Below, piece after piece: positions 18,728 through 24,559 of a DNA stretch of 24,559 nucleotides. Below the pieces are notes generated by a model, which did not search any database, had not been told where the DNA came from, and worked only from the letters and a program-made list of their open reading frames with translations. The position numbers and the translations under genes were made by a program. How positions within the stretch are numbered: position 1 is the stretch's first letter; every line of letters starts with the position of its first letter. Source of the DNA: a virus; the IMG/VR virus record IMGVR_UViG_3300042453_002738, positions 1 to 24,559 of that record, one strand, 5' to 3'.

Positions 18728-20131
18728 TTAAAAAGTTCCGCCGTGGAGACTCTTAACAGCAGTCAAACGGTAGTATTGGTTCAAGCCAGAGGTGAGGGTT
18801 TCACCGTCTGGAATACCTGCGCTGTTGATGACGTAGGGGTTGGCTACGACACCATAGCGAGTCTTGAAGGCAATACGTGGTTGGAAAGTGTTAGGATCAA
18901 CTGCACGTACCATTTGTAGCGGAACGTATGGGCAGTAGAACAATCCAGCGTCGTATGGGGATTCACCCTTATAACCTACGCAGAAGAAGTTATATCCTGC
19001 TGGGCTATATGGATCAATGTACACACGGATCTTACCGTTGATTACGCCAGCAAAGGTGCTTTGAGTATCATCAACGTTAAGTTGTGGTGCAATTGCTGGG
19101 CTTAGGCTCATGAAACCAGACATTGCGAGTGCTGCAGCGGTATCGCTGTCGCAGATGATGAAGTTACCACGACCACGGCGAGTTTCCTTGGCGAGGTAAT
19201 TGCATTCACGCTCAATTTGGAAGCTAAGACCACGGAAACGTTCAGCAGACCAACGACCGTCTGAGTCAATATCGAGATCGTATTCACCATCATTAGCAAG
19301 ATCGCTTTGGACTGAACCTTGACGAGCAACGTAGTAAATTGTTTTGACGATTTCGCGGTTGATTTCAGCAAGAATTTCTGTGCTGAGAAGATTTGCGAGT
19401 TCGGCTTCAGCGTCAAGACCGTGAACAGCCTTAAGATCTTGTGCCAATTCGACGGTGTAGTTGCTGCTTAGAGCGCGAGTCTTTGCTTGGACAGCAACAC
19501 GGTCGATTGAGAATGCCATTTGATTCCAGTTGGCATATGGTGAAGTCTTGCCGATTCCTTCGCCCTGTGAAGTCAAAATACCTCTAAGAGCATTAAAAGC
19601 AGTTAAGCCGGGTTTGACACCGCTTGAAAAAGCAGCAGACAAGCCTTTTCCTGTAACATAGCTTGAATCAAGTGTCCAACCTGAACCACCGAATGCAGCT
19701 TGTGGCTCTTGGAACATGGCTTCAACGTAGCCAGCGTTTCCGTAGGTTGTGCCAACGGTTCCGCCATAAGCATAGTTAGCGCGCATTGCAAAGATGAGGC
19801 CAGTTGGAGCGGTCATTGGTTGAACGCCGCAAATGTCATAAGCCATCAAATTGGGCATTGCACGGCGAACCAAGCTGATGAGAACTGGATCATATCCAGA
19901 TACAGCAGCTGTATTGTAGCCGGTTGAGGTTGCTGGACCACCGAGATTGTTTCCAGAAGCCATGTCTTCAACGAGGTGTTGTTGACGAATAGCTTGTTCT
20001 TGGTTCTCTAAGAGAACTGCGGTTACTTTCTTACGATAGTCATCTTGAATGGAAGGAAGAGCTTCGTGACCAAGCACTGGCTCCCACTTCTCGGTTAATA
20101 CGTCATATGGTGTGTTTTCTGCAAATTGCAT
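18728..20131 (-). CDS. 23: Major capsid protein gp23
   Basis: A 467-aa protein (T4 gp23 precursor is 521 aa). Hallmarks are VLISLVRRAMPNLMAYDICGVQPMTAPTGLIFAMRANY near residues 82-119, TYGNAGYVEA, a long HK97-fold body, and RIAFKTRYGVVANPYV near 425-440. The N-terminal 55 residues up to QQHLVE are helical and likely the prohead delta domain. LVE (53-55) fits the (L/I)-x-E site cut by T4 gp21, so cleavage there is inferred. AGGAG precedes the ATG, and TCTAAATA gives a predicted 22-nt leader. Codons are visibly richer in G and C than in neighbouring genes, consistent with very high expression. A strong terminator follows. Confidence 0.97.
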   Translation of the reverse strand: MQFAENTPYDVLTEKWEPVLGHEALPSIQDDYRKKVTAVLLENQEQAIRQQHLVEDMASGNNLGGPATSTGYNTAAVSGYDPVLISLVRRAMPNLMAYDICGVQPMTAPTGLIFAMRANYAYGGTVGTTYGNAGYVEAMFQEPQAAFGGSGWTLDSSYVTGKGLSAAFSSGVKPGLTAFNALRGILTSQGEGIGKTSPYANWNQMAFSIDRVAVQAKTRALSSNYTVELAQDLKAVHGLDAEAELANLLSTEILAEINREIVKTIYYVARQGSVQSDLANDGEYDLDIDSDGRWSAERFRGLSFQIERECNYLAKETRRGRGNFIICDSDTAAALAMSGFMSLSPAIAPQLNVDDTQSTFAGVINGKIRVYIDPYSPAGYNFFCVGYKGESPYDAGLFYCPYVPLQMVRAVDPNTFQPRIAFKTRYGVVANPYVINSAGIPDGETLTSGLNQYYRLTAVKSLHGGTF

Positions 20132-20158
20132 TTTTATGTTATCTCCTGTGAGTAAAAT

Positions 20159-20166
20159 TATTTAGA
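20159..20166 (-). promoter_or_regulatory. Late-type promoter TCTAAATA for gp23
   Basis: The minus strand reads TTTTCTAAATAATTTTAC, closely like the gp22 element. T4 geometry gives a start at 20153 and a 22-nt leader carrying AGGAG, the same leader length as at gp22. Confidence 0.55.
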
Positions 20167-20177
20167 AAATTTTGTGT

Positions 20178-21200
20178 TTAGACCTTTTTATTAAGTCTTC
20201 CGATAGCTCCAACATAATTTTCTACTAAAGTTGTTGGTGCTTGTTTTACTGGTGCAAATGTTTGTTCTGGCTGAGACAATTTTGATGGAGCTGAAACCTT
20301 CGAAGCATTTACGTAATTTTCTCTAATTGCTACAAGCTTTTCACGATATTCTTCTGGGGTTTCAAAAGAAACATTTTCCATCAAGTTTTGTAGTTTTGCA
20401 ACTTGTGTATCAGCAAGGTCTCTTGTTTCTGCTACGAAAATACCAGCACATTCAGTCAAAGAAACTTCTTTCTTGAGAGAAATGTTGTTATTTACTGCTT
20501 CATTGAGTTTTTCTTGCAATTGTCTATTTTGTTCATAGAGTTCATCAAGAACATTATATTTTTCTGCTGGAACATCAATATAATGGTTTTCAAAAAGATT
20601 CTTTAGACCACTAATAAAGTTTTCAGCAATTTGTGTCTTAATTCCTTGTTCAACGGCAACAGCATTATCTGTCATCCATTCTTCAACGACATAATCAAGA
20701 TAATCATCAACTTTTTCTACAAGAGCTTCAGTTAAATTATCAAGATATTGTTTTACATTTTGGTCGGCGGATTCAGAAATTACTTCAACGACTTTTTGAA
20801 CTCTATCTGCAATCGAAGCCTCAAAAATAGCTTCAAGTTTTACAATTAGATCTTCGTTAATATTTTCTTCACCGAGAAGAGAAACGAGAGCGTCGCGGAA
20901 TTCTGCGCGGGCTTCTTCTTGCATTTCTTCTTCGCCTTCTTCGGTTTCTTCGGTTTCTTCACCTTCTTCTTCGGGCGAAGAATTGGCCATTTTTTGACCC
21001 CCACCCATTGAAAGTTGTGCTGACATAGGGACAACTGGAGCACCGACTGGAGTTGTCGATGGCATTCCGGTTACGACTGGTGACGCTGACATAGAACCTC
21101 TGCCTGTAGCATCATAATCTGGCTTTCCATCAGAAACAGCACCCAAGCCCATTGCTTGTGCTACTGCTTCGGAAATTGTTTTTTTGTTTGTATTTTTCAT
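20178..21200 (-). CDS. 22: Prohead core scaffold protein gp22
   Basis: A 340-aa protein (T4 gp22 is 269 aa) in the canonical place between the prohead protease and the major capsid gene. It has a disordered N-terminus, then a Glu-rich block at residues 77-97. Long helices follow (about 98-230, including DALVSLLGEENINEDLIVKLEAIFEAS and repeated amphipathic segments), with a C-terminal tail rich in Ala, Ser and Pro. Scaffold proteins of this class form the prohead core and are digested by gp21. Several (L/I)-x-E sites occur (IFE-A near 128, LTE-A near 157, LNE-A near 237). AAAGGA precedes the ATG, and TCTAAATA lies upstream. Assignment rests mainly on synteny and composition. Confidence 0.85.
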   Translation of the reverse strand: MKNTNKKTISEAVAQAMGLGAVSDGKPDYDATGRGSMSASPVVTGMPSTTPVGAPVVPMSAQLSMGGGQKMANSSPEEEGEETEETEEGEEEMQEEARAEFRDALVSLLGEENINEDLIVKLEAIFEASIADRVQKVVEVISESADQNVKQYLDNLTEALVEKVDDYLDYVVEEWMTDNAVAVEQGIKTQIAENFISGLKNLFENHYIDVPAEKYNVLDELYEQNRQLQEKLNEAVNNNISLKKEVSLTECAGIFVAETRDLADTQVAKLQNLMENVSFETPEEYREKLVAIRENYVNASKVSAPSKLSQPEQTFAPVKQAPTTLVENYVGAIGRLNKKV

Positions 21201-21227
21201 AAAAAGGATCCTTTAATCGATGTAAAA

Positions 21228-21235
21228 TATTTAGA
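21228..21235 (-). promoter_or_regulatory. Late-type promoter TCTAAATA for gp22
   Basis: The minus strand reads ATTCTAAATATTTTACATC. T4 geometry places the start at 21222, with a 22-nt leader that includes AAAGGA before the ATG. It is in the gap between gp22 and the 224-aa gene. Confidence 0.55.
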
Positions 21236-21246
21236 ATAATTTAAAA

Positions 21247-21921
21247 TTATGGTGTTGACCCCATTGGCGGTGACGAGGAAGGGGATGGGGTTGGAGGTGA
21301 TTTAGGTGTTTTTGGTTTTGCTTTTTTTGAATTATTTTGGTTTTCTAAATCCTCTAAAGATGGAACTGATTTTGATTTTGGTATCAAAATTGGAGCAAAA
21401 GGTTTGCCCATTCCACCGAGAACATTTTGCATATTTGCGTTTGCAATATTTCCTAAATTAATATTTACAAAATCATAACCGGAAAGTTGTTTCAATTGTC
21501 CTAAAACATTCCCAGCAAAAGCTTTTCCAATAGATCCACCAAAATTTTTAGTTAATCTATCGGCAAAAGATTCTGCACCAGAGACAACATGGGGTCCCAA
21601 CAAATCACCGATACCACCAGCAGCATACATGCCAGCAGCAGCAGCTTTATCCATGTTACTCATATCACCAAACATAACACTGTCTTTTTTTTCTTTTGTC
21701 GGTGCACCTGAACCCGAACCAATTGGACCAAAACTTGTTTTTGGTGGAGTTGGTTTGGAAGTTGTTAATACAGAACTTGATGATGCTTCATTTATATAAT
21801 GATTTTCTGGAAAAAGAATAGAATAATTTTTTATTTTATAATTTGAATCATTATTTTTTTCAATAGATTCATTGATGCTGTACATCAAATACTGAAATTC
21901 TTCTTTTCCTATAAATCTCAT
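21247..21921 (-). CDS. Unrecognised head-cluster protein with candidate gp21 cleavage site
   Basis: A 224-aa protein between gp21 and gp22, a place where T4 has no gene. Residues 1-42 are polar and mixed-charge. HYINEASSSS at 41-50 contains I-N-E followed by A, a good match to the T4 prohead-protease site (L/I)-x-E, and an I-N-E-S also occurs at 16-19. A Pro/Ser/Gly linker follows. Then comes an Ala/Gly-rich helical region (about 90-150, with MDKAAAAGMYAAGGIGDLLGP), and a Lys/Pro/Ser-rich tail ending in SPPMGSTP. It begins 2 nt after the gp21 stop with no Shine-Dalgarno sequence. A gp21-processed internal head protein is a reasonable inference, not an identification. Confidence 0.65.
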   Translation of the reverse strand: MRFIGKEEFQYLMYSINESIEKNNDSNYKIKNYSILFPENHYINEASSSSVLTTSKPTPPKTSFGPIGSGSGAPTKEKKDSVMFGDMSNMDKAAAAGMYAAGGIGDLLGPHVVSGAESFADRLTKNFGGSIGKAFAGNVLGQLKQLSGYDFVNINLGNIANANMQNVLGGMGKPFAPILIPKSKSVPSLEDLENQNNSKKAKPKTPKSPPTPSPSSSPPMGSTP

Positions 21922-21923
21922 TT

Positions 21924-22568
21924 TTATAAATTTTTAAAGTAATTTTCAAATATCTTTACAATATTTTTATTTAAATTTCTAGAAGAAGAATTTTTAATAG
22001 TTTTAATTGATTGTTCATGCATTCTTTCGGACCAAATTCCATTATTAAAAATCCATTCTCTTCCTTCCATAATACCATTGACAAAAGCATTTGGTGCAGA
22101 TGGGTCAGCAACAATGTCTATTGCTGCCAACATAAAATCTTCTTGAACTTCTTGAAATCCATTTTTGGATTTCAATGATCCCATTCCACGTGTAGATACA
22201 CCGAGTTGGGCTCCTTCATCGATAAGATTTTTTACAATTTTTCCCATTGGAGTATCAAGAACTTTTGCTCTTCCTACAATATTATTTCCGTCTTCGTGAA
22301 GTTCTTTTACGATATGCGATACTCTATCCAAATTTACGGTAGGACCGGTTGGATGGTTTAATTCTCCTAAAGCGCGCCCCTTTGCAACGTATTCATTAAT
22401 GTATCTTTTGCATTCTTTTATTAATGTATTTTGTGGATAAATTCTTCCGTTGCGATTTTTTACTCCGGCTTGCATAAAAACACCATCAATGTAATAATTT
22501 TTATCGCCGTTTCCGACGTTTTCTTTGATGTATTTTATGTCTTCAGTTAATTCAGTTATTAGTTTCAT
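21924..22568 (-). CDS. 21: Prohead core protease gp21
   Basis: A 214-aa protein (T4 gp21 is 212 aa). GVFMQAGVKNRNGRIYP near residues 29-45, GRALGELNHPTGPTVNL near 64-80 with catalytic-type His72, and GAQLGVSTRGMGSL near 119-132 with Ser125 match the gp21/U9 protease family. DFMLAAIDIVADPSAPNAFVNGI completes the core. The enzyme cleaves scaffold, core and capsid proteins after (L/I)-x-E and then itself. It overlaps the small gene upstream by 17 nt and is followed closely by the 224-aa gene. Active-site numbering is by motif. Confidence 0.95.
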   Translation of the reverse strand: MKLITELTEDIKYIKENVGNGDKNYYIDGVFMQAGVKNRNGRIYPQNTLIKECKRYINEYVAKGRALGELNHPTGPTVNLDRVSHIVKELHEDGNNIVGRAKVLDTPMGKIVKNLIDEGAQLGVSTRGMGSLKSKNGFQEVQEDFMLAAIDIVADPSAPNAFVNGIMEGREWIFNNGIWSERMHEQSIKTIKNSSSRNLNKNIVKIFENYFKNL

Positions 22569-22725
22569 TTTCTTTTCTCATGAAAGCTTTCTTAGAAATT
22601 TCTTTATATTTGGTTTCTAATTTGCTGCCAATTTTTTCATATAAAACTTTTGAGGTTTTATCTTTAAATTCGATGGCATTTTCTTCTATGATGTTTTTTA
22701 ACATGTATCGGATGTCGTTTTTCAT
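22552..22725 (-). CDS. 57-aa prohead-core-type small protein
   Basis: A 57-aa frame from the ATG at 22725 to a TGA inside the gp21 start. The sequence MLKNIIEENAIEFKDKTSKV, followed by LYEKIGSKLETKYKEISKK, is an amphipathic lysine/glutamate-rich helix pair. It resembles the short core proteins that T4-like environmental phages encode just upstream of gp21, where T4 has genes 67 and 68. The ATG overlaps the upstream stop by 4 nt (ATGA) and its end overlaps gp21 by 17 nt, so the gene is embedded in a coupled chain. I infer a prohead core or scaffold accessory role by position and composition. Confidence 0.72.
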   Translation of the reverse strand: MKNDIRYMLKNIIEENAIEFKDKTSKVLYEKIGSKLETKYKEISKKAFMRKENETNN

Positions 22726-23135
22726 ATTATTCCTTTTGCTTCTTGAGAAAATTTAATATGTTCTTTAAATTTTTCTGGTGTCTCGAAAATTTCTTTAGCC
22801 ATCAATTTTCTGTTTTTTGAATTTAAAGATTCAAATAAACTTATTAAATTTTTTACCTCTGATTCCGTAATATTTATATTCATTCCATTTTTAAAGGTAT
22901 ATTTTCCTTCTTGAAAATTATTTATAAACTTAATAAAATTTTTTATATTATCTTCATTTTCTGTTAAAGATTCAGAATATAACAGTTTAGTTTGAACTTC
23001 TTTTTTGATTTGTTTTAAAGATTCATTCAATTTATATGCAATAGAATTTACGACATTTGTTTTAAAATGTTCTTGATCTTCATATACTAAACCCATTATT
23101 CCTTTTTTAAGCAAAATTTGTGTTATGTCTTTCAT
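22722..23135 (-). CDS. Prohead core protein, gp68-like by position
   Basis: A 137-aa helical protein between the portal gene and the small core gene; T4 has genes 67 and 68 here (gp68 is 141 aa). It shows YEDQEHFKTNVVNSIAYKLNESLKQIKKEV near residues 18-47 and a C-terminal SLNSKNRKLMAKEIFETPEKFKEHIKFSQ near 103-131. Several (L/I)-x-E sites (LNE-S, LTE-N, ITE-S, LFE-S) are compatible with digestion by gp21. Its start overlaps the portal stop by 4 nt (ATGA) and its stop overlaps the next start by 4 nt. Sequence likeness to T4 gp68 is weak by eye, so I leave the symbol blank. Confidence 0.68.
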   Translation of the reverse strand: MKDITQILLKKGIMGLVYEDQEHFKTNVVNSIAYKLNESLKQIKKEVQTKLLYSESLTENEDNIKNFIKFINNFQEGKYTFKNGMNINITESEVKNLISLFESLNSKNRKLMAKEIFETPEKFKEHIKFSQEAKGII

Positions 23136-24559
23136 TGTTGCTCTTGTCCCATATTTTGCTGTGCTTGTTGCATCATTGCTGCCATTTGTTCTTGACGCAT
23201 TCGTTCACGGTCAACTTCCATTTCTTTATCCATATCTTTCATTTCTTCTTCTGTTTGTCTGAGAACATTTTTTCTGACATATGCTGAAGAAAAATATTTT
23301 CCAATATATGGATCAACAAAAGAAAGCATTTTAATTCGTTCTGCTAAAATTTCTGCTTCTTTTAAATCCCAGAAATAGTTGTCTGTGTTAAAAATTACTT
23401 TAATCTGAGAACGAAGTTCATGCCAATCGTCATCAGTCATTATTCCCTTTAAAAGTAATTGAACTCTAAGGGTGTCTAAAAATAGTTTAGAAAATTGATG
23501 ACGAAGTCTTTCTACAAATTTATAGAACTTAATTTCCTCTCTGCTAATCTCGCTGCTTCTTCCCATATTAAATCCAGTGGAATCGGAAGTCAGTCTGCTG
23601 ATAGGTACGTTTAATGCATTTAACAATTTCTTTTTAAAGAATTCTACGTCATCTATCTGAGACATAGCTTGACCGCCCGGAAGAGTTGAGATTTCAGTTC
23701 CACGTGAACCTTCTCTTCTTGGTAGCCAATAGTCTTCTAAAATTGAAAGATGATTTCTCTCATCTCTAACTTCACCTGTTGCCTGATTATAGATTAATTT
23801 ATTTCTAAATCGGCTCATCATATCTCTAATATATTGTTCTGCTTTTTGTTTTGGTAATTGACCAACGTCTACGTAAAACACTCTTCTTTCTGGTGCTCTA
23901 GCAACACGATAAACCAATAAAGCATCTTCTAATTGTCTTAACATGTTTAACGGTCTTATTGCTTTATGCAAATAACCCAAAACGCGTTTAGTATTTAAAT
24001 CAAGAAGCCCGGATGGAACATATACTACACTATCTAAAGATAATTGCAATCCACCCGGACCAGTCATCATATAAGTTTCTTTATCCGTATTTGTATACTG
24101 ATAATATTCTTCTATATCCTTAATTAAGGAAACTGACTGCCCATCAACCCGTTCCATTTCTTTTTTAATTTTTCTTACCTTTTTAATTTTTAAAGGATCG
24201 ATAGGAATAAGTTCTTTAATACCCTCTGTAGGCAGATCTTTATCAATTACAATATTATAATAAACTTTAGAATCAATATACCATCTTCTAAAAATTTCAT
24301 ATGATTTGGAATTAAAATCCATTATATGTAAAATATTATCAAATTCTTTATATATTTTAACTTTAATATTTTCTGATAAAGGAACTTCTGCCAAATCAAT
24401 TTTTACTGGTTTTCTATCTGTGCCAGAAACAATAGAAGCATTTACTATTTCATCTACAGCATTATCTACTTCCGGATAAACCGACATATTTCGGTATTGA
24501 ATTACTGAAGAATTCTCATCACGCATATTTGATGCGTAATCAAGTGCAGTTCCAAAAAA
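23132..24559 (-). CDS. 20: Portal vertex protein gp20 (N-terminus beyond right edge)
   Basis: An open frame of about 475 codons continuing to the right edge. An internal ATG at 24526 has coding sequence without stops before it (FFGTALDYASN), so the true start is outside; T4 gp20 is 524 aa. Diagnostic segments are VDNAVDEIVNASIV, FRRWYIDSKVYYNIVID, VLGYLHKAIRPLNMLRQLEDALLVYR, ARAPERRVFYVDVGQLP and EDYWLPRREGSRGTEISTLPGG. FKKKLLNALNVPISRL, the glutamate-rich AEILAERIKML and DPYIGKYFSSAYVR follow. It forms the dodecameric portal through which DNA is packaged and to which the neck attaches. The C-terminus is Met/Gln-rich. Its stop overlaps the next start (ATGA). Confidence 0.96.
   Translation of the reverse strand, partial: FFGTALDYASNMRDENSSVIQYRNMSVYPEVDNAVDEIVNASIVSGTDRKPVKIDLAEVPLSENIKVKIYKEFDNILHIMDFNSKSYEIFRRWYIDSKVYYNIVIDKDLPTEGIKELIPIDPLKIKKVRKIKKEMERVDGQSVSLIKDIEEYYQYTNTDKETYMMTGPGGLQLSLDSVVYVPSGLLDLNTKRVLGYLHKAIRPLNMLRQLEDALLVYRVARAPERRVFYVDVGQLPKQKAEQYIRDMMSRFRNKLIYNQATGEVRDERNHLSILEDYWLPRREGSRGTEISTLPGGQAMSQIDDVEFFKKKLLNALNVPISRLTSDSTGFNMGRSSEISREEIKFYKFVERLRHQFSKLFLDTLRVQLLLKGIMTDDDWHELRSQIKVIFNTDNYFWDLKEAEILAERIKMLSFVDPYIGKYFSSAYVRKNVLRQTEEEMKDMDKEMEVDRERMRQEQMAAMMQQAQQNMGQEQQ

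Noticed and set aside
19108-19416. 102-codon frame within gp23 on the same strand
   Set aside because: It is an alternative frame of gp23, open because gp23 has higher GC and few A/T-rich codons; no start signal or recognisable motif.
20846-21043. 65-codon minus-strand frame rich in Lys and Pro inside gp22
   Set aside because: It is the shifted reading of the Glu-rich repeat of gp22; it has no ribosome-binding site and its repetitive composition mirrors the repeat.
24527-24559. ATG at 24526 as the true portal start
   Set aside because: The frame stays open to the edge with portal-like sequence, and T4-type portals have roughly 50 or more residues before this point.
1-24559. tRNA genes, CRISPR arrays, integrases, insertion sequences
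   Set aside because: No cloverleaf-like segments with CCA ends, no regularly spaced repeats and no recombinase or transposase motifs were seen on either strand.

Overview
The window is part of the genome of a T4-superfamily contractile-tailed phage (myovirus). It is strongly AT-rich by eye, and the layout resembles marine or other environmental T4-like phages more than T4 itself. The evidence is a set of recognisable T4 core genes in near-canonical order: portal gp20, prohead core proteins, prohead protease gp21, scaffold gp22 and major capsid gp23; uvsY and uvsW; and the replication block gp55-gp47-gp46-gp45-gp44-gp62-regA. No tRNA, CRISPR array, integrase or insertion sequence was seen. The host cannot be read from this window. 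The sugar genes suggest a bacterium that makes GDP-mannose.

Layout, left to right. Positions 1-1632 hold three minus-strand virion (fibre/baseplate-type) genes, the leftmost cut by the window edge, behind a late-type promoter whose predicted mRNA would begin in a 15-bp hairpin. Positions 1700-2920 hold a family-2 glycosyltransferase with a TPR-like tail. Positions 2929-9180 hold the minus-strand replication, recombination and late-transcription block: regA, gp62, gp44, gp45, a 55-aa basic protein not previously delimited, a 94-aa virion-like module, gp46, gp47 and gp55. Positions 9195-15424 hold eight tightly overlapping minus-strand carbohydrate genes: Gmd, a ColD-like dehydratase, a DUF4254-like protein, an SDR and four glycosyltransferase-like proteins. 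Positions 15517-18131 are the only plus-strand block: uvsY, uvsW and an acidic-tailed protein. Positions 18128-24559 hold minus-strand virion genes: a tail-tube-fold protein, gp23, gp22, an unknown 224-aa protein, gp21, two small prohead-core-type proteins and the portal, which is cut by the right edge.

The most interesting content is the carbohydrate operon. Gmd would turn host GDP-mannose into GDP-4-keto-6-deoxymannose. The next enzyme carries the His-for-Lys replacement and surrounding motifs that mark ColD, which removes the 3-hydroxyl group. An SDR with a YxxxK motif could then reduce the 4-keto group, and a fucosyltransferase-like enzyme is present to transfer the product. This reads as a phage-encoded GDP-3,6-dideoxyhexose (colitose-like) pathway. 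The operon starts from a consensus sigma70 promoter back-to-back with that of uvsY, so it should be expressed early. Early expression fits host-surface or DNA modification better than virion decoration.

Regulation is also legible. Four sigma70-type promoters share an exact 16-bp spacer (TTGAyw-N16-TATAAT) and sit so close to start codons that predicted leaders are 0 to 8 nt. A second class, yCTAAATA or nATAAATA, resembles the T4 late -10 element; ahead of gp22 and gp23 it would give identical 22-nt leaders containing Shine-Dalgarno sequences.
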